From the NCBI GenBank assembly GCA_946480465.1, contig CAMLJY010000044.1, positions 1 to 54,327 on the forward strand: a stretch of DNA of 54,327 nt. Direction: 5' to 3'. A model generated the notes under the pieces. The model was not told the origin of the DNA. It saw only the letters and a program-made list of their open reading frames with translations, and did no database searches. The DNA is from an uncultured Burkholderiales bacterium (GTDB lineage: Bacteria > Pseudomonadota > Gammaproteobacteria > Burkholderiales > Burkholderiaceae). The position numbers and the translations under genes are program-made. This document shows, piece by piece, positions 16,453-27,740 of the stretch. Numbering within the stretch: position 1 is the first letter of the stretch; every line of letters starts with the position of its first letter.

Positions 16453-16898
16453 TGGATGCCCTCCAGCTGCTTCTCCTTCAGCGTGCCTTGCAGCGGCTGG
16501 CCCACCAGGTCGGCCAGCGGCCCGCGCACCGTGCCGGAAGCCGCCGCGGGCGCTGGCGACGGGACATCGGGGGCGGGGGCGGGAGCGCGCACTGGCGGCA
16601 ACACGGTCACGGCACCGTCGACGTCGAGCCGGCGGGTGCCGGGCGGACAGCGGCCATTCGTGTAGGTGACACCGGTCTCGCCCGCACACTTGTGCAACGG
16701 GCTGCCGGCCGACGTCGTGCCGGCAGCGCCATCCAGAGGTGCCACGACCTTCGCGGCCTGCTCAGCGGCCCAGCGGGCGGCGCTGCTGGAGCGGACCTGC
16801 TGCGTCAGGTCCCGCACGACGGGCGTGTCGCGGAACCACCAGGCGGCCGCGGACGCGACGGCCAGCGCGACCACGCCGGTGAACAACTTGCCTGCCAT
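16449..16898 (-). CDS. Membrane-anchored DUF4124-like protein
   Basis: A 149-residue protein with an N-terminal hydrophobic segment (LFTGVVALAVASAAAWWF) that acts as a signal anchor or signal peptide. A middle segment, HKCAGETGVTYTNGRCPPGTRRL, resembles the DUF4124 pattern in which a short two-strand motif carries two cysteines and a YTNGRCP-like turn. A Pro/Ala-rich linker and a C-terminal LKEKQLEGIQ follow. It overlaps the COG3904-type gene by GTGA, so the two are probably co-translated and act together in the envelope. Function unknown. Confidence 0.65.
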   Translation of the reverse strand: MAGKLFTGVVALAVASAAAWWFRDTPVVRDLTQQVRSSSAARWAAEQAAKVVAPLDGAAGTTSAGSPLHKCAGETGVTYTNGRCPPGTRRLDVDGAVTVLPPVRAPAPAPDVPSPAPAAASGTVRGPLADLVGQPLQGTLKEKQLEGIQ

Positions 16899-17064
16899 TG
16901 GCGCCTTCCTCTCCCTGGTTTGCGGCGTGCGTGGGCGCGCATGCTAGCCGCTGACGGGCGCCATGGATGGGCGCCGTGGCCCGCATCCCTCGTCGTGGGG
17001 GGAGAAACCGGCGAGGCCGCGCGTGGCGGCCCCGTGAATGGGTGGTGAAAGGCGCGCCGGGGCA

Positions 17065-18354
17065 CTACGGCCCAGCCACTCCCGCCCGCTCCAGCATCGC
17101 GTGCAGCAGCACGTTGCACCCGGCGGTGATGTGCTCGGGCTTGGCGTCCTCGATCTCGTTGTGGCTGATGCCGTCCTTGCAGGGGATGAAGATCATGCCG
17201 GCGGGGGCGAGGCGCGCCATGTAGACCGCGTCGTGCCCCGCGCCGGAGACGGCGGCCATGTTGCTGTAGCCCAGCTTCTCGGCCGCGGCCTGCACGGCGT
17301 TGATGCAGTCGGGGTGGAAGGGTTGCGCGGGGTAGGACGACACCGGCGTGATCTCGATCGGCAGTCCGGTCTCGGCGCTCAGCTTCGCGGCCACGCCGCG
17401 GATGTCGGCGTCCATCGCGTCGCACAGCGCGTCGCTGGCGTTGCGCAGGTCGATCGAGAACTTCACGCGGCCGGGGATCACGTTGCGGCTGTTGGGGTGC
17501 ACCTGCACCATGCCCACGGTGCCGCGGCCATGGTTGGTTCCATCGGCCTGCGGGTGGCGGTGCGCGCAGGCGACGACCTCCTGCATCAGCCTGGTCGCCA
17601 CCTGCAGTGCGTCCTTGCGCAAGGCCATCGGCGTGGGGCCGGCGTGAGCTTCCATGCCGGTCACCACGCAGTCGTACCAGCGGATGCCCAGCACGCCGGT
17701 GACCACGCCGATCGTCTTGTCGTGGTCCTCCAGCACCGGGCCCTGCTCGATGTGGGTCTCGAAGTAGCAGCCGATCGGGTGGTCGCCGGGTTCCTGGTCG
17801 CCGATGTAGCCGATGCGCTCCAGCTCGTCCTTGACGCTCTTGCCCTCCGTGTCTTTTGCAGCATAGGCATGCTCGAGCGTGAAGGCCTTGGCGAACACGC
17901 CCGAGCCCATCATCACCGGCACGAAGCGCGAGCCTTCCTCGTTCGTCCACCAGGCCACCTCGATCGGCGCCTCGGTCTCGATGCCGTGGTCGTTCAGCGT
18001 GCGCACCACCTCCAGCCCGGCCAGCACGCCGTAGTTGCCGTCGAACTTGCCGCCGGTGGGCTGGGTGTCGATGTGGCTGCCGGTGACCACCGGCGGCAGG
18101 CTGTTGTTGCGGCCGGGGCGGCGCAGGAAGCCGTTGCCGATCTTGTCGATGGTGATGGTCATGCCGGCTTCGCGAGCCCAGCGGCTCACGAGGTCGCGGC
18201 CCTGCTTGTCGAGGTCGGTCAGGGTCAGGCGGCAGACGCCGCCCTTGGGCGTGGCGCCGATCTTCGCCAGCTCCATCAGCGATTCCCACAGGCGGTCGCC
18301 GTTCACGCGAAGCGCCTGCAGCTTCTCGGGCAGAGGCTTGGTCTTCATGTCCAT
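17065..18354 (-). CDS. N-carbamoyl-beta-alanine / N-carbamoyl amino acid amidohydrolase (M20 family)
   Basis: A 429-residue Zn-dependent hydrolase of the ureidopropionase/HyuC/allantoate amidohydrolase group. Metal-binding motifs are visible: GSHIDTQPTGGKFDGNYGV, WTNEEGSRF, FETHIEQGP and the late SGAGHDAVYMA. By position after dihydropyrimidinase it most likely performs the last step of reductive pyrimidine breakdown, splitting N-carbamoyl-beta-alanine into beta-alanine, CO2 and ammonia. GGAG lies 7 bases before ATG 18354. It is the last gene of the operon, 96 bp after dihydropyrimidinase. No beta-alanine aminotransferase follows. Confidence 0.88.
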   Translation of the reverse strand: MDMKTKPLPEKLQALRVNGDRLWESLMELAKIGATPKGGVCRLTLTDLDKQGRDLVSRWAREAGMTITIDKIGNGFLRRPGRNNSLPPVVTGSHIDTQPTGGKFDGNYGVLAGLEVVRTLNDHGIETEAPIEVAWWTNEEGSRFVPVMMGSGVFAKAFTLEHAYAAKDTEGKSVKDELERIGYIGDQEPGDHPIGCYFETHIEQGPVLEDHDKTIGVVTGVLGIRWYDCVVTGMEAHAGPTPMALRKDALQVATRLMQEVVACAHRHPQADGTNHGRGTVGMVQVHPNSRNVIPGRVKFSIDLRNASDALCDAMDADIRGVAAKLSAETGLPIEITPVSSYPAQPFHPDCINAVQAAAEKLGYSNMAAVSGAGHDAVYMARLAPAGMIFIPCKDGISHNEIEDAKPEHITAGCNVLLHAMLERAGVAGP

Positions 18355-18450
18355 GGTGTGCTCCAGAGGGCCCGGAAGGGCCGTTGCCCATGGCGGTGGT
18401 CCGCAACGCGGAGCCGCGCCGATGGGCGTGTATGGGCGGGTGTGGGCGGC

Positions 18451-21277
<2,827 letters not shown>

Positions 21278-21302
21278 TCGGGTGCCTCTTTCGAAAGCGG
21301 GT

Positions 21303-22688
21303 TCAGTGCGGGGGCGGGGTGATTGCGGCGTGGATGGACAGCGCCGCGCGCTTGCCGTCCTCCACCGCTTCCACGGTCAGGTCGCGGCCGCCGAAGCGGC
21401 AGTCGCCACCGGCCCACAAACCAGGGACCGTGGTGCGGCCGTCGACGTCGGCGACGATGCGGCCCTTCTGCAGCTCCAGTCCCACGCCCTCGAGCACGCG
21501 GGTGTCCAGCTTCTGGCCGATGGCGCGGAACACCATGTCGGCGGCGAAGGTCTCGCGCGTGCCATCGGCGACCAACTGGTCGTCGACCAGGTGCTGACGC
21601 GCAAAGCGCACGGCCGCCACCTGGCCACCTTCACCGAGGATCGCCTCCGGCGCCAGCCAGTGGTGGATGGTGACGCCGTTCGTCTGCGCCCAGTCCTGCT
21701 CGGCTTCGGACGCGCCCATCTGCTCGGGCCCGCGGCGGTACACCATGTGCACCTCCTCGGCGCCCAGCAGCTTCGATTGCACCGCGGCGTCCACCGCCGT
21801 CATGCCACCGCCGATCACGACGACGCGGCGGCCGACCGGCAGCGTGGACTTGTCGGGGGTTTGCAGCAGCGTGGCGATGAAGTCCACTGCGTCGTGCACG
21901 CCGGCGTTGTCCTCGCCCGGGATGCCCAATGCCTCCGTGCGCGCCAGGCCCAGCGCCAGGTACACCGCGTCATGGTCCTGCCGCAGCCGGGCCAGTTGCG
22001 CCGCGTCCTCCAGCCGCCAGCCGCAGTGCAGGCTGATGCCGCCGATGCCCATCAGCCAGTCCAGCTCGCGCTGCGCGAAGCCCCCGGCGGTCTTGTACGA
22101 CGCGAGGCCGTATTCGTTCAGGCCACCGCCCTTGGAACGGGCATCGAAGACTGAAACCTGGTGCCCTCGGCGCGCCAGTCCGAAGGCGCAGGCCAGGCCC
22201 GCCGGTCCGGCCCCCACCACTGCGACGCGGCGGCCCGTGGGCGCAGCGCGGCCGAACAGCGCGCTGACCGGCTTGTCCATCACCGCGTCCACCGCATAGC
22301 GCTGCAGCCGGCCGATCTCCACCGGCTTGCCCTGCTGCGCCGTGCGCACGCAGACCTGCTCGCACAGCTCCTCGGTGGGGCACACGCGGGCGCAGGTGCC
22401 GCCCAGCGGGTTGGATTCGAGGATGGTCTTGGCCGCGCCGCGCAGGTTGTCTTCCGCGATGCGGCGGATGAAGCTGGGCACGTCGATGCCGGTGGGGCAG
22501 GCCGTGGCGCAGGGGGCGTCGTGGCAGTAGAGGCAGCGTTCGGCCTCGACCAGCGCCTGGGTGCGGCTGTAGCGCGGCGCGGCATCGGCGAAATGGGCGG
22601 CGTACTGCCCGGGCGCCAGGCGGCCGGGCCGGATGTCGGCCACGGCCTGCGGCTCTGCCGCGGTGGAAGCGAGGGGGATCGACGACAC
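21303..22688 (-). CDS. preT: NAD-dependent dihydropyrimidine dehydrogenase, subunit PreT
   Basis: A 461-residue FAD/NAD(P)-binding and Fe-S partner of PreA that passes electrons from NADH. The N-terminal iron-sulfur region has CLYCHDAPCATACPTG and CARVCPTEELCEQVC; an FAD dinucleotide fold follows (VAVVGAGPAGLACAFGLARRG), then the NAD fold VVVIGGGMTAVDAA, and GLWAGGDC near the end. I start it at GTG 22688 because AGGAG stands 8 bases upstream and no ATG in frame fits; the frame stays open further upstream, but that DNA holds the operator. It is the first gene of the operon, about 70 bp after the RutR-like site. Confidence 0.93.
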   Translation of the reverse strand: MSSIPLASTAAEPQAVADIRPGRLAPGQYAAHFADAAPRYSRTQALVEAERCLYCHDAPCATACPTGIDVPSFIRRIAEDNLRGAAKTILESNPLGGTCARVCPTEELCEQVCVRTAQQGKPVEIGRLQRYAVDAVMDKPVSALFGRAAPTGRRVAVVGAGPAGLACAFGLARRGHQVSVFDARSKGGGLNEYGLASYKTAGGFAQRELDWLMGIGGISLHCGWRLEDAAQLARLRQDHDAVYLALGLARTEALGIPGEDNAGVHDAVDFIATLLQTPDKSTLPVGRRVVVIGGGMTAVDAAVQSKLLGAEEVHMVYRRGPEQMGASEAEQDWAQTNGVTIHHWLAPEAILGEGGQVAAVRFARQHLVDDQLVADGTRETFAADMVFRAIGQKLDTRVLEGVGLELQKGRIVADVDGRTTVPGLWAGGDCRFGGRDLTVEAVEDGKRAALSIHAAITPPPH

Positions 22689-22755
22689 GCGGCGGCTCCT
22701 GTGCGTTGACAGTGGCGCACCGGGCTGCGGGAGTGGCCCGGCTTCACCCACGAAA

Positions 22756-22771
22756 CTGACCGTTTGGTCAG
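22756..22771. promoter_or_regulatory. RutR-type operator upstream of preT operon
   Basis: CTGACCGTTTGGTCAG matches the RutR consensus TTGACCA-N2-TGGTCAA at 11 of the 14 defined positions, and is itself symmetric at all but the innermost base pair. It lies 67 bp before the preT GTG start, on the upstream side of the operon, and shares the GACC-N4-GGTC core with the perfect copy at 1243-1258. It most likely lets the RutR homologue encoded at 5081 control the catabolic operon. Confidence 0.8.
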
Positions 22772-22971
22772 GATTTCGCGGGGATATTACGCAAAGCCCG
22801 TGCCATGTGACGACCCCGTACAAACCCCCGCCGATGCACTGACCCGGGGCAGAAGCGGAGGCCGGCGCCCGCGTCCGCACGGCCGCCGTGCGGCGGCCGC
22901 ACCGGGCCAGCCCGGGCATTGCGGACCTGGGTTGCCCCCCGGCCCCCACTGTTGGACGCTTCCGGGACTCT

Positions 22972-23988
22972 TCAGGCCTCTGCGCTGCCGCTGCTTCGTC
23001 CGCGCGCGCGGCGCCATTGCCTGTCCGAGCGGAACCCGGCCAGGTCGGCCGCTTGCTGGCCGCTGGCACCCCGCCGCAGCGCCTGCTGCGCCAGCGAGAC
23101 GCGCACGTGTTCGACGTAGTCGCGCGGCGTCAGGCCGGTGTGCTGGCGAAACAGCCGCGTCAGCTGCCGCGGCGTGACGTGGGCGACGGCCGACAGCGCA
23201 TCGGCCGACCAGTCCCCGCCCGGCCGCTCGCACACCGCCTCCTGCACCCGGTGCAACGCCGGGTGCAGGTGGTCGCGGAAGGCCAGCAGCGGCGAGCGCT
23301 GCGGGTCGTCCTGCCCGCGCCGGCCGTGCACCACCATCACCTGCGCCACGGTGGCGGCCAGCGCGTCGCCGGCATGGCGGGCGATGCAGTGCAGCGCCAG
23401 GTCGATGCCGGCGGTGATGCCGGCGCTGCTCAGCAGCACGCCGTCCTCGACGAAGAGCCGGTTCGCCAGCACCTGGGCCTGCGGGGCGAGCCGGCCCAGG
23501 TCGTCCAGCAGCTCGTGGTGCGTCGTGCAGCGCTGCTGCGCTGCGATCAGGCCGGCATCGGCCGCCAGCAGGGCGCCGACGCAGACCGTCAGCAGCCGGT
23601 GCGGCAGCGCCTGCGCCTGCAGCGCGGGTCGCAGCACGCGGCTCAGCCAGTCGCGCGTCGCCAGCCAGGGGCGCTGGCGCCGCAGCACCGCATCGGCATC
23701 GCCGGGGCGGCCCAGCAGCACCGTCCAGCTCGGCGCCTGCAGGGCCGCGGGCAGCGGCTCGATCGCCGCCAGCGACAGGCCGACCGACGAGCGCACCTCC
23801 GGCTGCGGGCCCGCGTAGCGCAGGCGGAACAGCGGCTGGCGGCCGCGCCGCGCCAGCGCCTGGTTGGCGAGGCGAAAGGCCTCGGCCGGGCCGGCCAGGT
23901 CCAGCAGCAGGGTGTCGGGCAGCACGATGAACAGCACGTCCACCGGCTCCGCGTCCACGCCCTGGCTCAGCGCGGGTTCTCGGTCCAT
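22972..23988 (-). CDS. GlxA-family transcription regulator (DJ-1 domain plus AraC HTH)
   Basis: A 338-residue regulator. The N-terminal DJ-1/PfpI-like domain has the VLFIVLPDTLLLDLAGPAEA opening and a cysteine in LLTVCVGALLAADAGL at the nucleophile-elbow position; the SSAGITAGIDLALH stretch follows. The C-terminal AraC-type helix-turn-helix contains VTPRQLTRLFRQHTGLTPRDY and the second helix pair up to GFRSDRQW. Such proteins often control genes for amine, carnitine or arginine breakdown. It overlaps the upstream DJ-1 gene by 22 bases and is the last gene of a five-gene operon; an alternative GTG start near 23958 would avoid the overlap. Confidence 0.88.
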   Translation of the reverse strand: MDREPALSQGVDAEPVDVLFIVLPDTLLLDLAGPAEAFRLANQALARRGRQPLFRLRYAGPQPEVRSSVGLSLAAIEPLPAALQAPSWTVLLGRPGDADAVLRRQRPWLATRDWLSRVLRPALQAQALPHRLLTVCVGALLAADAGLIAAQQRCTTHHELLDDLGRLAPQAQVLANRLFVEDGVLLSSAGITAGIDLALHCIARHAGDALAATVAQVMVVHGRRGQDDPQRSPLLAFRDHLHPALHRVQEAVCERPGGDWSADALSAVAHVTPRQLTRLFRQHTGLTPRDYVEHVRVSLAQQALRRGASGQQAADLAGFRSDRQWRRARGRSSGSAEA

Positions 23989-24644
23989 TCGAAGTCCATC
24001 TGCCGCGCCGTGCGCTCCGCCAGCGCGCGGCCGGCCAGACGCTCGACGAGGTGCAGGCTCATGTCGATGCCGGCACTGATCCCGGCCGAGGTGACCAGCC
24101 CGGCGCGCCGCCCCTGCGCGATCCGCCCGCCGTCGACCCAGCGCAGGCCCTCCCGCACGTCCAGCGCGGGGTGGTCGCGGCGCAGGTCGGCGATGTCTTC
24201 CCAGTGCGTCGTCACCGGCGTGCCGGCGGCGACGAGGCCGGCGTCGGCGAGCAGGAAGGCGCCGGTGCACACCGCGGCGACCAGTTCTGCGCCGGCCGCT
24301 GCTTCCGCGATCCAGCGCAGCGTGGCCTCGTCGCGGCGTACGTCGTCGACGACCCCGCCGGGCACGATGAGCACCTCGGCCGCAGGGATGGCATCGCCGA
24401 AGCCGGCATCGGCCAGTGCCTGCAGGCCGGCACGCGCGCGCACCGGGCCTGCGGCCGGGGCGACGGTGCGCACCTCGAACGGCGCCGCGCTGCCGGGCGT
24501 GAGCCGCGCCGCCATGCGGCTTGCGGTGGTGAAGACCTCGTAGGGACCGGCGAAATCCAGCACCTCGACCTGTGGGAACAGCAGGATGTCGACGCGCCGG
24601 GTCATGGGTGACGCCGGGGCGGCGAGTACGTCGGCCTGCGTCAT
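23967..24644 (-). CDS. DJ-1/PfpI family protein
   Basis: A 225-residue protein with only the DJ-1/PfpI domain. Recognised are VDILLFPQVEVLDFAGPYEVF, the Cys-containing elbow AVCTGAFLLADAGL, and SAGISAGIDMSLHLVERLAG. These parallel the N-terminal domain of the GlxA-type regulator encoded next, so the two are paralogues, this one lacking the HTH. ATGA overlaps the isochorismatase-type gene stop (24641-24644). Family members include isonitrile hydratase (InhA) and amidase-like enzymes. An isonitrile or amide substrate is possible but not shown. Confidence 0.82.
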   Translation of the reverse strand: MTQADVLAAPASPMTRRVDILLFPQVEVLDFAGPYEVFTTASRMAARLTPGSAAPFEVRTVAPAAGPVRARAGLQALADAGFGDAIPAAEVLIVPGGVVDDVRRDEATLRWIAEAAAGAELVAAVCTGAFLLADAGLVAAGTPVTTHWEDIADLRRDHPALDVREGLRWVDGGRIAQGRRAGLVTSAGISAGIDMSLHLVERLAGRALAERTARQMDFEWTENPR

Positions 24645-25216
24645 GCCGCCTCAGCGCGCGCCAGCGCTTGTTCCACGGTGCAGATCGTCGCGAAGCGGCC
24701 GGCCAGAACGGTCTCGGTGCGTTCGCGGATCTGCGCCGCCGTCAGCGTGGCGCCGCCGGGGGGCTGCATGTCGAAGGTCAGCGTCGCCTCGGTGACGTAG
24801 TCGACCTCCCAGCCTTCGTCGCTGGCGTGGCGTGTCGTCGTCTCGCAGCACTGCTCGGTGCGGATGCCGGCGACGATCAGCCGGCGGATGCCGTGCTGGT
24901 GCAGCCACACCGCCAGCCCGGTGCCGACCAGCGCGCTGTGGCGGTGCTTCTCGATCGTGACGGCGGCGTCGAACGGCGCCAGGCCATCGATGGGGCGGAC
25001 CAGGCCGCTTTCCGGCGCGAAGGCGTTGGCTGCTTCACGCGGCCCGTCGGTGTGGAAGATGCGCACGATGGGGATGCCTTGCGCGGCGGCCCCGGCGAGC
25101 AGCGCATTCGTGCGCTCGAAGTAGGCGGGCGCCTCGGCGTCAGACCAGTACGGCCGGGCGCGGAACGATTGCTGCGCGTCGATCAGCAACAGGGCAGTGG
25201 CTTGGGCTTGGGGCAT
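24641..25216 (-). CDS. Isochorismatase-family cysteine hydrolase
   Basis: A 191-residue cysteine hydrolase. The catalytic triad is visible as Asp13 in LLLIDAQQSF, Lys90 in VTIEKHRHSAL and Cys123/124 in GIRTEQCCETTTRHA. Family enzymes cleave amides or vinyl ethers such as nicotinamide, carbamoyl compounds and isochorismate. GAGGAG 7 bases before the ATG at 25216 supports this start; an earlier in-frame ATG would add nine residues and overlap that ribosome site. It is encoded in the amidohydrolase operon between the DUF2817 and DJ-1 genes. Confidence 0.86.
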   Translation of the reverse strand: MPQAQATALLLIDAQQSFRARPYWSDAEAPAYFERTNALLAGAAAQGIPIVRIFHTDGPREAANAFAPESGLVRPIDGLAPFDAAVTIEKHRHSALVGTGLAVWLHQHGIRRLIVAGIRTEQCCETTTRHASDEGWEVDYVTEATLTFDMQPPGGATLTAAQIRERTETVLAGRFATICTVEQALARAEAA

Positions 25217-25314
25217 CACAGGGCTCCTCGTGGTTGAGGCCTGCATCGTCGCGCCGTCAGCGCGCCCGCACAGCACCGCCACCGGACCGGCAGCGGTCAA
25301 ATCCGGACATCCCC

Positions 25315-26403
25315 TCAGCGCCCCGCCAGTCCGGCCACGCCTTGCCGCGCGGCGTCCAGCGCCTGCTCGACGATGCGCCGCTTCCAGGCTGGCGTGTCGG
25401 TGTAGAACGCGTCGCGCAGCCGGCGCTTGATCGTGTCGCGCTGCGGCGCGCCGATCTCCGGATGGTTCTCCAGCCACTGGTCCGCGCGCAGCGCATCCAG
25501 CACCCCGGTGATGTCCACCGTGCCGTATTCCAGCGCGATGCCTGTGTACTCGGCTTGTGGCGCCTCGTCGTAGGCCACGGTCCACATCAGCCCCCGCAGC
25601 AGCGCCGAGCTGGACGTGCCGTCGTAGATGGAGGTCACTTCCGGACCCCACCAGGCGCGGGCACGGGCGAGTGCGGCGGCATCGTCGCGGCAGGCGAAGA
25701 TGCGTTCGCCCAGCCCGCTGGGCCCGAGGCCGGTGTGGAAGTCGATCCAGCCCAGGCGCGCGCAGCGGCGCACCTGGTCCTGCAGCACGTGGCGCAGCGT
25801 CTGGTGACTCCAGGTCGGGTTCACGCCGCCGTAGAACAGGCCCTGCGGGTGGCTGTACTGGCCGGCGGTGATCGCTGATTGCCAGGCGCGAAGGCCCCGT
25901 TCGTCGATGTAGCGCTGCACCTCGGCCCGCACCTCGGCGGACGGGGGCCATTGCGCCGGCACCAGCAGGTGCGCGATTTCGTCGTAGGCGGCGTTGCCGG
26001 GCAAGGGGCGCGAGAAGTCGTGGAAGTTGCGGTTGAGGTCGACGTTCTCCTGCGTCGTGCGCCGCCACCACGAGAAGCCGTAGGGATTCAGTCCGTGGAC
26101 GTACAGCAGCGCCACGCCGCCGGCGCGGGCCGCGCGGCGCAGCTCGGTGTCCTGCAGCAGCGCGATCTGCGCGCCCGAGCCGCAGAAACCCTCGACGCCG
26201 TGGCAGGCGCTGGACAGCAGCAGCACGGCCGGCGCATCCGCCGGGCCGTCGCGCACCACGTCCATCGCCAGCTGTTCGCCGTCGCGGCCGAGCAGCGGGT
26301 GCACGTGGCTGTGCACGTCGAGGTCCGCCTGCTCGGCGGCGCGCAGGAACTTCGCGCGCGCTTCGGCGTAGCGTTGAGAGAAGCCTTCTTCGGGGCGGCT
26401 CAT
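25315..26403 (-). CDS. DUF2817 / M14-like zinc peptidase family protein
   Basis: A 362-residue protein of the DUF2817 family, related to zinc carboxypeptidases. A possible metal site HxxE is in SSACHGVEGFCGS, followed by VDLNRNFHDFSRPL (LNRNF is typical of M14-like folds) and IDFHTGLGPSGLGE, which would supply another metal histidine. A conserved ALEYGTVD segment near the C-terminus may hold the general base Glu. ATG 26403 overlaps the stop of the M20 amidohydrolase gene (ATGA). The family is biochemically poorly described; amide or peptide cleavage is inferred. Confidence 0.8.
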   Translation of the reverse strand: MSRPEEGFSQRYAEARAKFLRAAEQADLDVHSHVHPLLGRDGEQLAMDVVRDGPADAPAVLLLSSACHGVEGFCGSGAQIALLQDTELRRAARAGGVALLYVHGLNPYGFSWWRRTTQENVDLNRNFHDFSRPLPGNAAYDEIAHLLVPAQWPPSAEVRAEVQRYIDERGLRAWQSAITAGQYSHPQGLFYGGVNPTWSHQTLRHVLQDQVRRCARLGWIDFHTGLGPSGLGERIFACRDDAAALARARAWWGPEVTSIYDGTSSSALLRGLMWTVAYDEAPQAEYTGIALEYGTVDITGVLDALRADQWLENHPEIGAPQRDTIKRRLRDAFYTDTPAWKRRIVEQALDAARQGVAGLAGR

Positions 26404-27593
26404 CGCGGGGTGTTCAGCCATTGTTCGGCCAGCCGCACCCATGCGGTGGCGCCGAGCGGGATCAGGTCGTCGTTGAAGTCGTAGCTCGGGTTGTGCAGCA
26501 TGCAGGGCCCGAGGCCGTGGCCGCCCTGGCGGTGCGCGCCGTCGCCATTGCCGATCATGAAGTAGCAGCCCGGCCGCTCCAGCAGGAAGTAGCTGAAGTC
26601 CTCGGCGCCCATGGTCGGCTCGAAGTCCAGGACGTTCTCGGGGCCGACCACCTCGCCGAGCACGCGGCGCGCGAAGGCGGTCTCGGCCTCGTGGTTGATG
26701 GTCGGCGGGTAGTTGCGCACGAACTCGAAATCGGCCGTGCACTCGAAGGCCTCGGCGGTCGATTCGGCCACCACCTTCATGCGGCGCTCGATCAGGTCCA
26801 GCACCTCGGTCGTGAAGGTGCGCACCGTGCCTTCCATCACGCAGCTGTCGGGGATGACGTTGGTGGCCTCGCCGGTGTGGATCATCGTCACCGAGATCAC
26901 GCCGGTGTCGATCGGCCGCTTGTTGCGGGTCAGGATGGTCTGGAAGGCCGACACCATGGCCGCGGCGGCGGGCACGGGGTCCACGCCCAGGTGCGGCATC
27001 GCACCGTGCGCGCCCTTGCCGCGCACGGTGATCTTGAATTCGTTGCTCGACGCATAGCAGGGTCCGGGCTTCAGCGAGAACTGGCCGACCTTCATGCCGG
27101 GCCAGTTGTGCGCGCCGAACACCGCTTCCATCGGGAACAGCTTGAACAGGCCGTCCTTGATCATCTCGCGCGCGCCGCCGCCGCCTTCCTCGGCCGGCTG
27201 GAAGATCAGGTAGATGGTGCCGTCGAAGTGGCGGTGCTTGGACAGGTGCTTGGCCGCGGCCAGGAGCATCGCGGTGTGGCCATCATGCCCGCAGGCGTGC
27301 ATCTTGCCGGGGTGCCGGCTCGCGTGCGCGAACTTGTTGTGCTCGGTCATCGGCAGGGCGTCGATGTCGGCGCGCAGGCCTAAAGCGCGATCGCTGGTGC
27401 CGTTCTTGACGATGCCAACGACACCGGTCTTGCCGAGGCCACGGTGCACGGGAATGCCCCATTCCGCCAGCGCGTCCGCGATCAGGTCGGAAGTGCGCAC
27501 TTCCTCGAAGCACAGCTCAGGATGGGCGTGAATGTCGCGGCGCAGCGTGGTGATGCTGGCGGCGTCGGCGAGGATGGACTCGATCAGGCGCAT
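26400..27593 (-). CDS. M20 amidohydrolase (hippurate hydrolase type)
   Basis: A 397-residue metal-dependent amidohydrolase of the HipO/IAA-amino-acid-hydrolase group. Metal residues are visible: Cys101 and His103 in MHACGHDGHTAML, Glu135-Glu136 in FQPAEEGGGGA, His in AHNWPG, and a late HNPSYDFNDD. It should split an acyl group from an amino acid, as in N-acetyl, benzoyl or indole-acetyl conjugates. GAGGAG upstream favours ATG 27593 over an earlier ATG. It is first in the five-gene operon and is divergent from the molybdopterin oxidoreductase gene. Confidence 0.9.
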   Translation of the reverse strand: MRLIESILADAASITTLRRDIHAHPELCFEEVRTSDLIADALAEWGIPVHRGLGKTGVVGIVKNGTSDRALGLRADIDALPMTEHNKFAHASRHPGKMHACGHDGHTAMLLAAAKHLSKHRHFDGTIYLIFQPAEEGGGGAREMIKDGLFKLFPMEAVFGAHNWPGMKVGQFSLKPGPCYASSNEFKITVRGKGAHGAMPHLGVDPVPAAAAMVSAFQTILTRNKRPIDTGVISVTMIHTGEATNVIPDSCVMEGTVRTFTTEVLDLIERRMKVVAESTAEAFECTADFEFVRNYPPTINHEAETAFARRVLGEVVGPENVLDFEPTMGAEDFSYFLLERPGCYFMIGNGDGAHRQGGHGLGPCMLHNPSYDFNDDLIPLGATAWVRLAEQWLNTPR

Positions 27594-27705
27594 GGGCGGA
27601 AGGCTCCTCGGACAGACGTGTCGTGCGGGGGCGGCCGCGACGAAGCGGGCCAGTTTACGACTCACCCCAAGCCCTGACGCCCGGCTTGGTTAGACAAGTG
27701 CCCGC

Positions 27706-27719
27706 TCCGGCATGCCGGA
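27706..27719. promoter_or_regulatory. 14-bp palindrome in a divergent promoter region
   Basis: TCCGGCATGCCGGA is a perfect palindrome 21 bp before the start of the molybdopterin oxidoreductase gene and 113 bp from the divergent amidohydrolase start. Its position fits an operator for the oxidoreductase gene, but no known regulator consensus was recognised and GC-rich palindromes arise by chance in such DNA. Confidence 0.3.
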
Positions 27720-27740
27720 AACGCTGTGCAATAGTGACGC

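Noticed and set aside
22772..22971. Possible small gene between the preT operator and the GlxA gene end
   Set aside because: Frames here are continuations of shadows and have no ribosome site, signal or family pattern.
25285..25298. GACCG-N4-CGGTC inverted repeat as a third RutR site
   Set aside because: The spacing between GACC and GGTC is 6 bases, not 4, so it does not fit the operator; it may be chance in GC-rich DNA.
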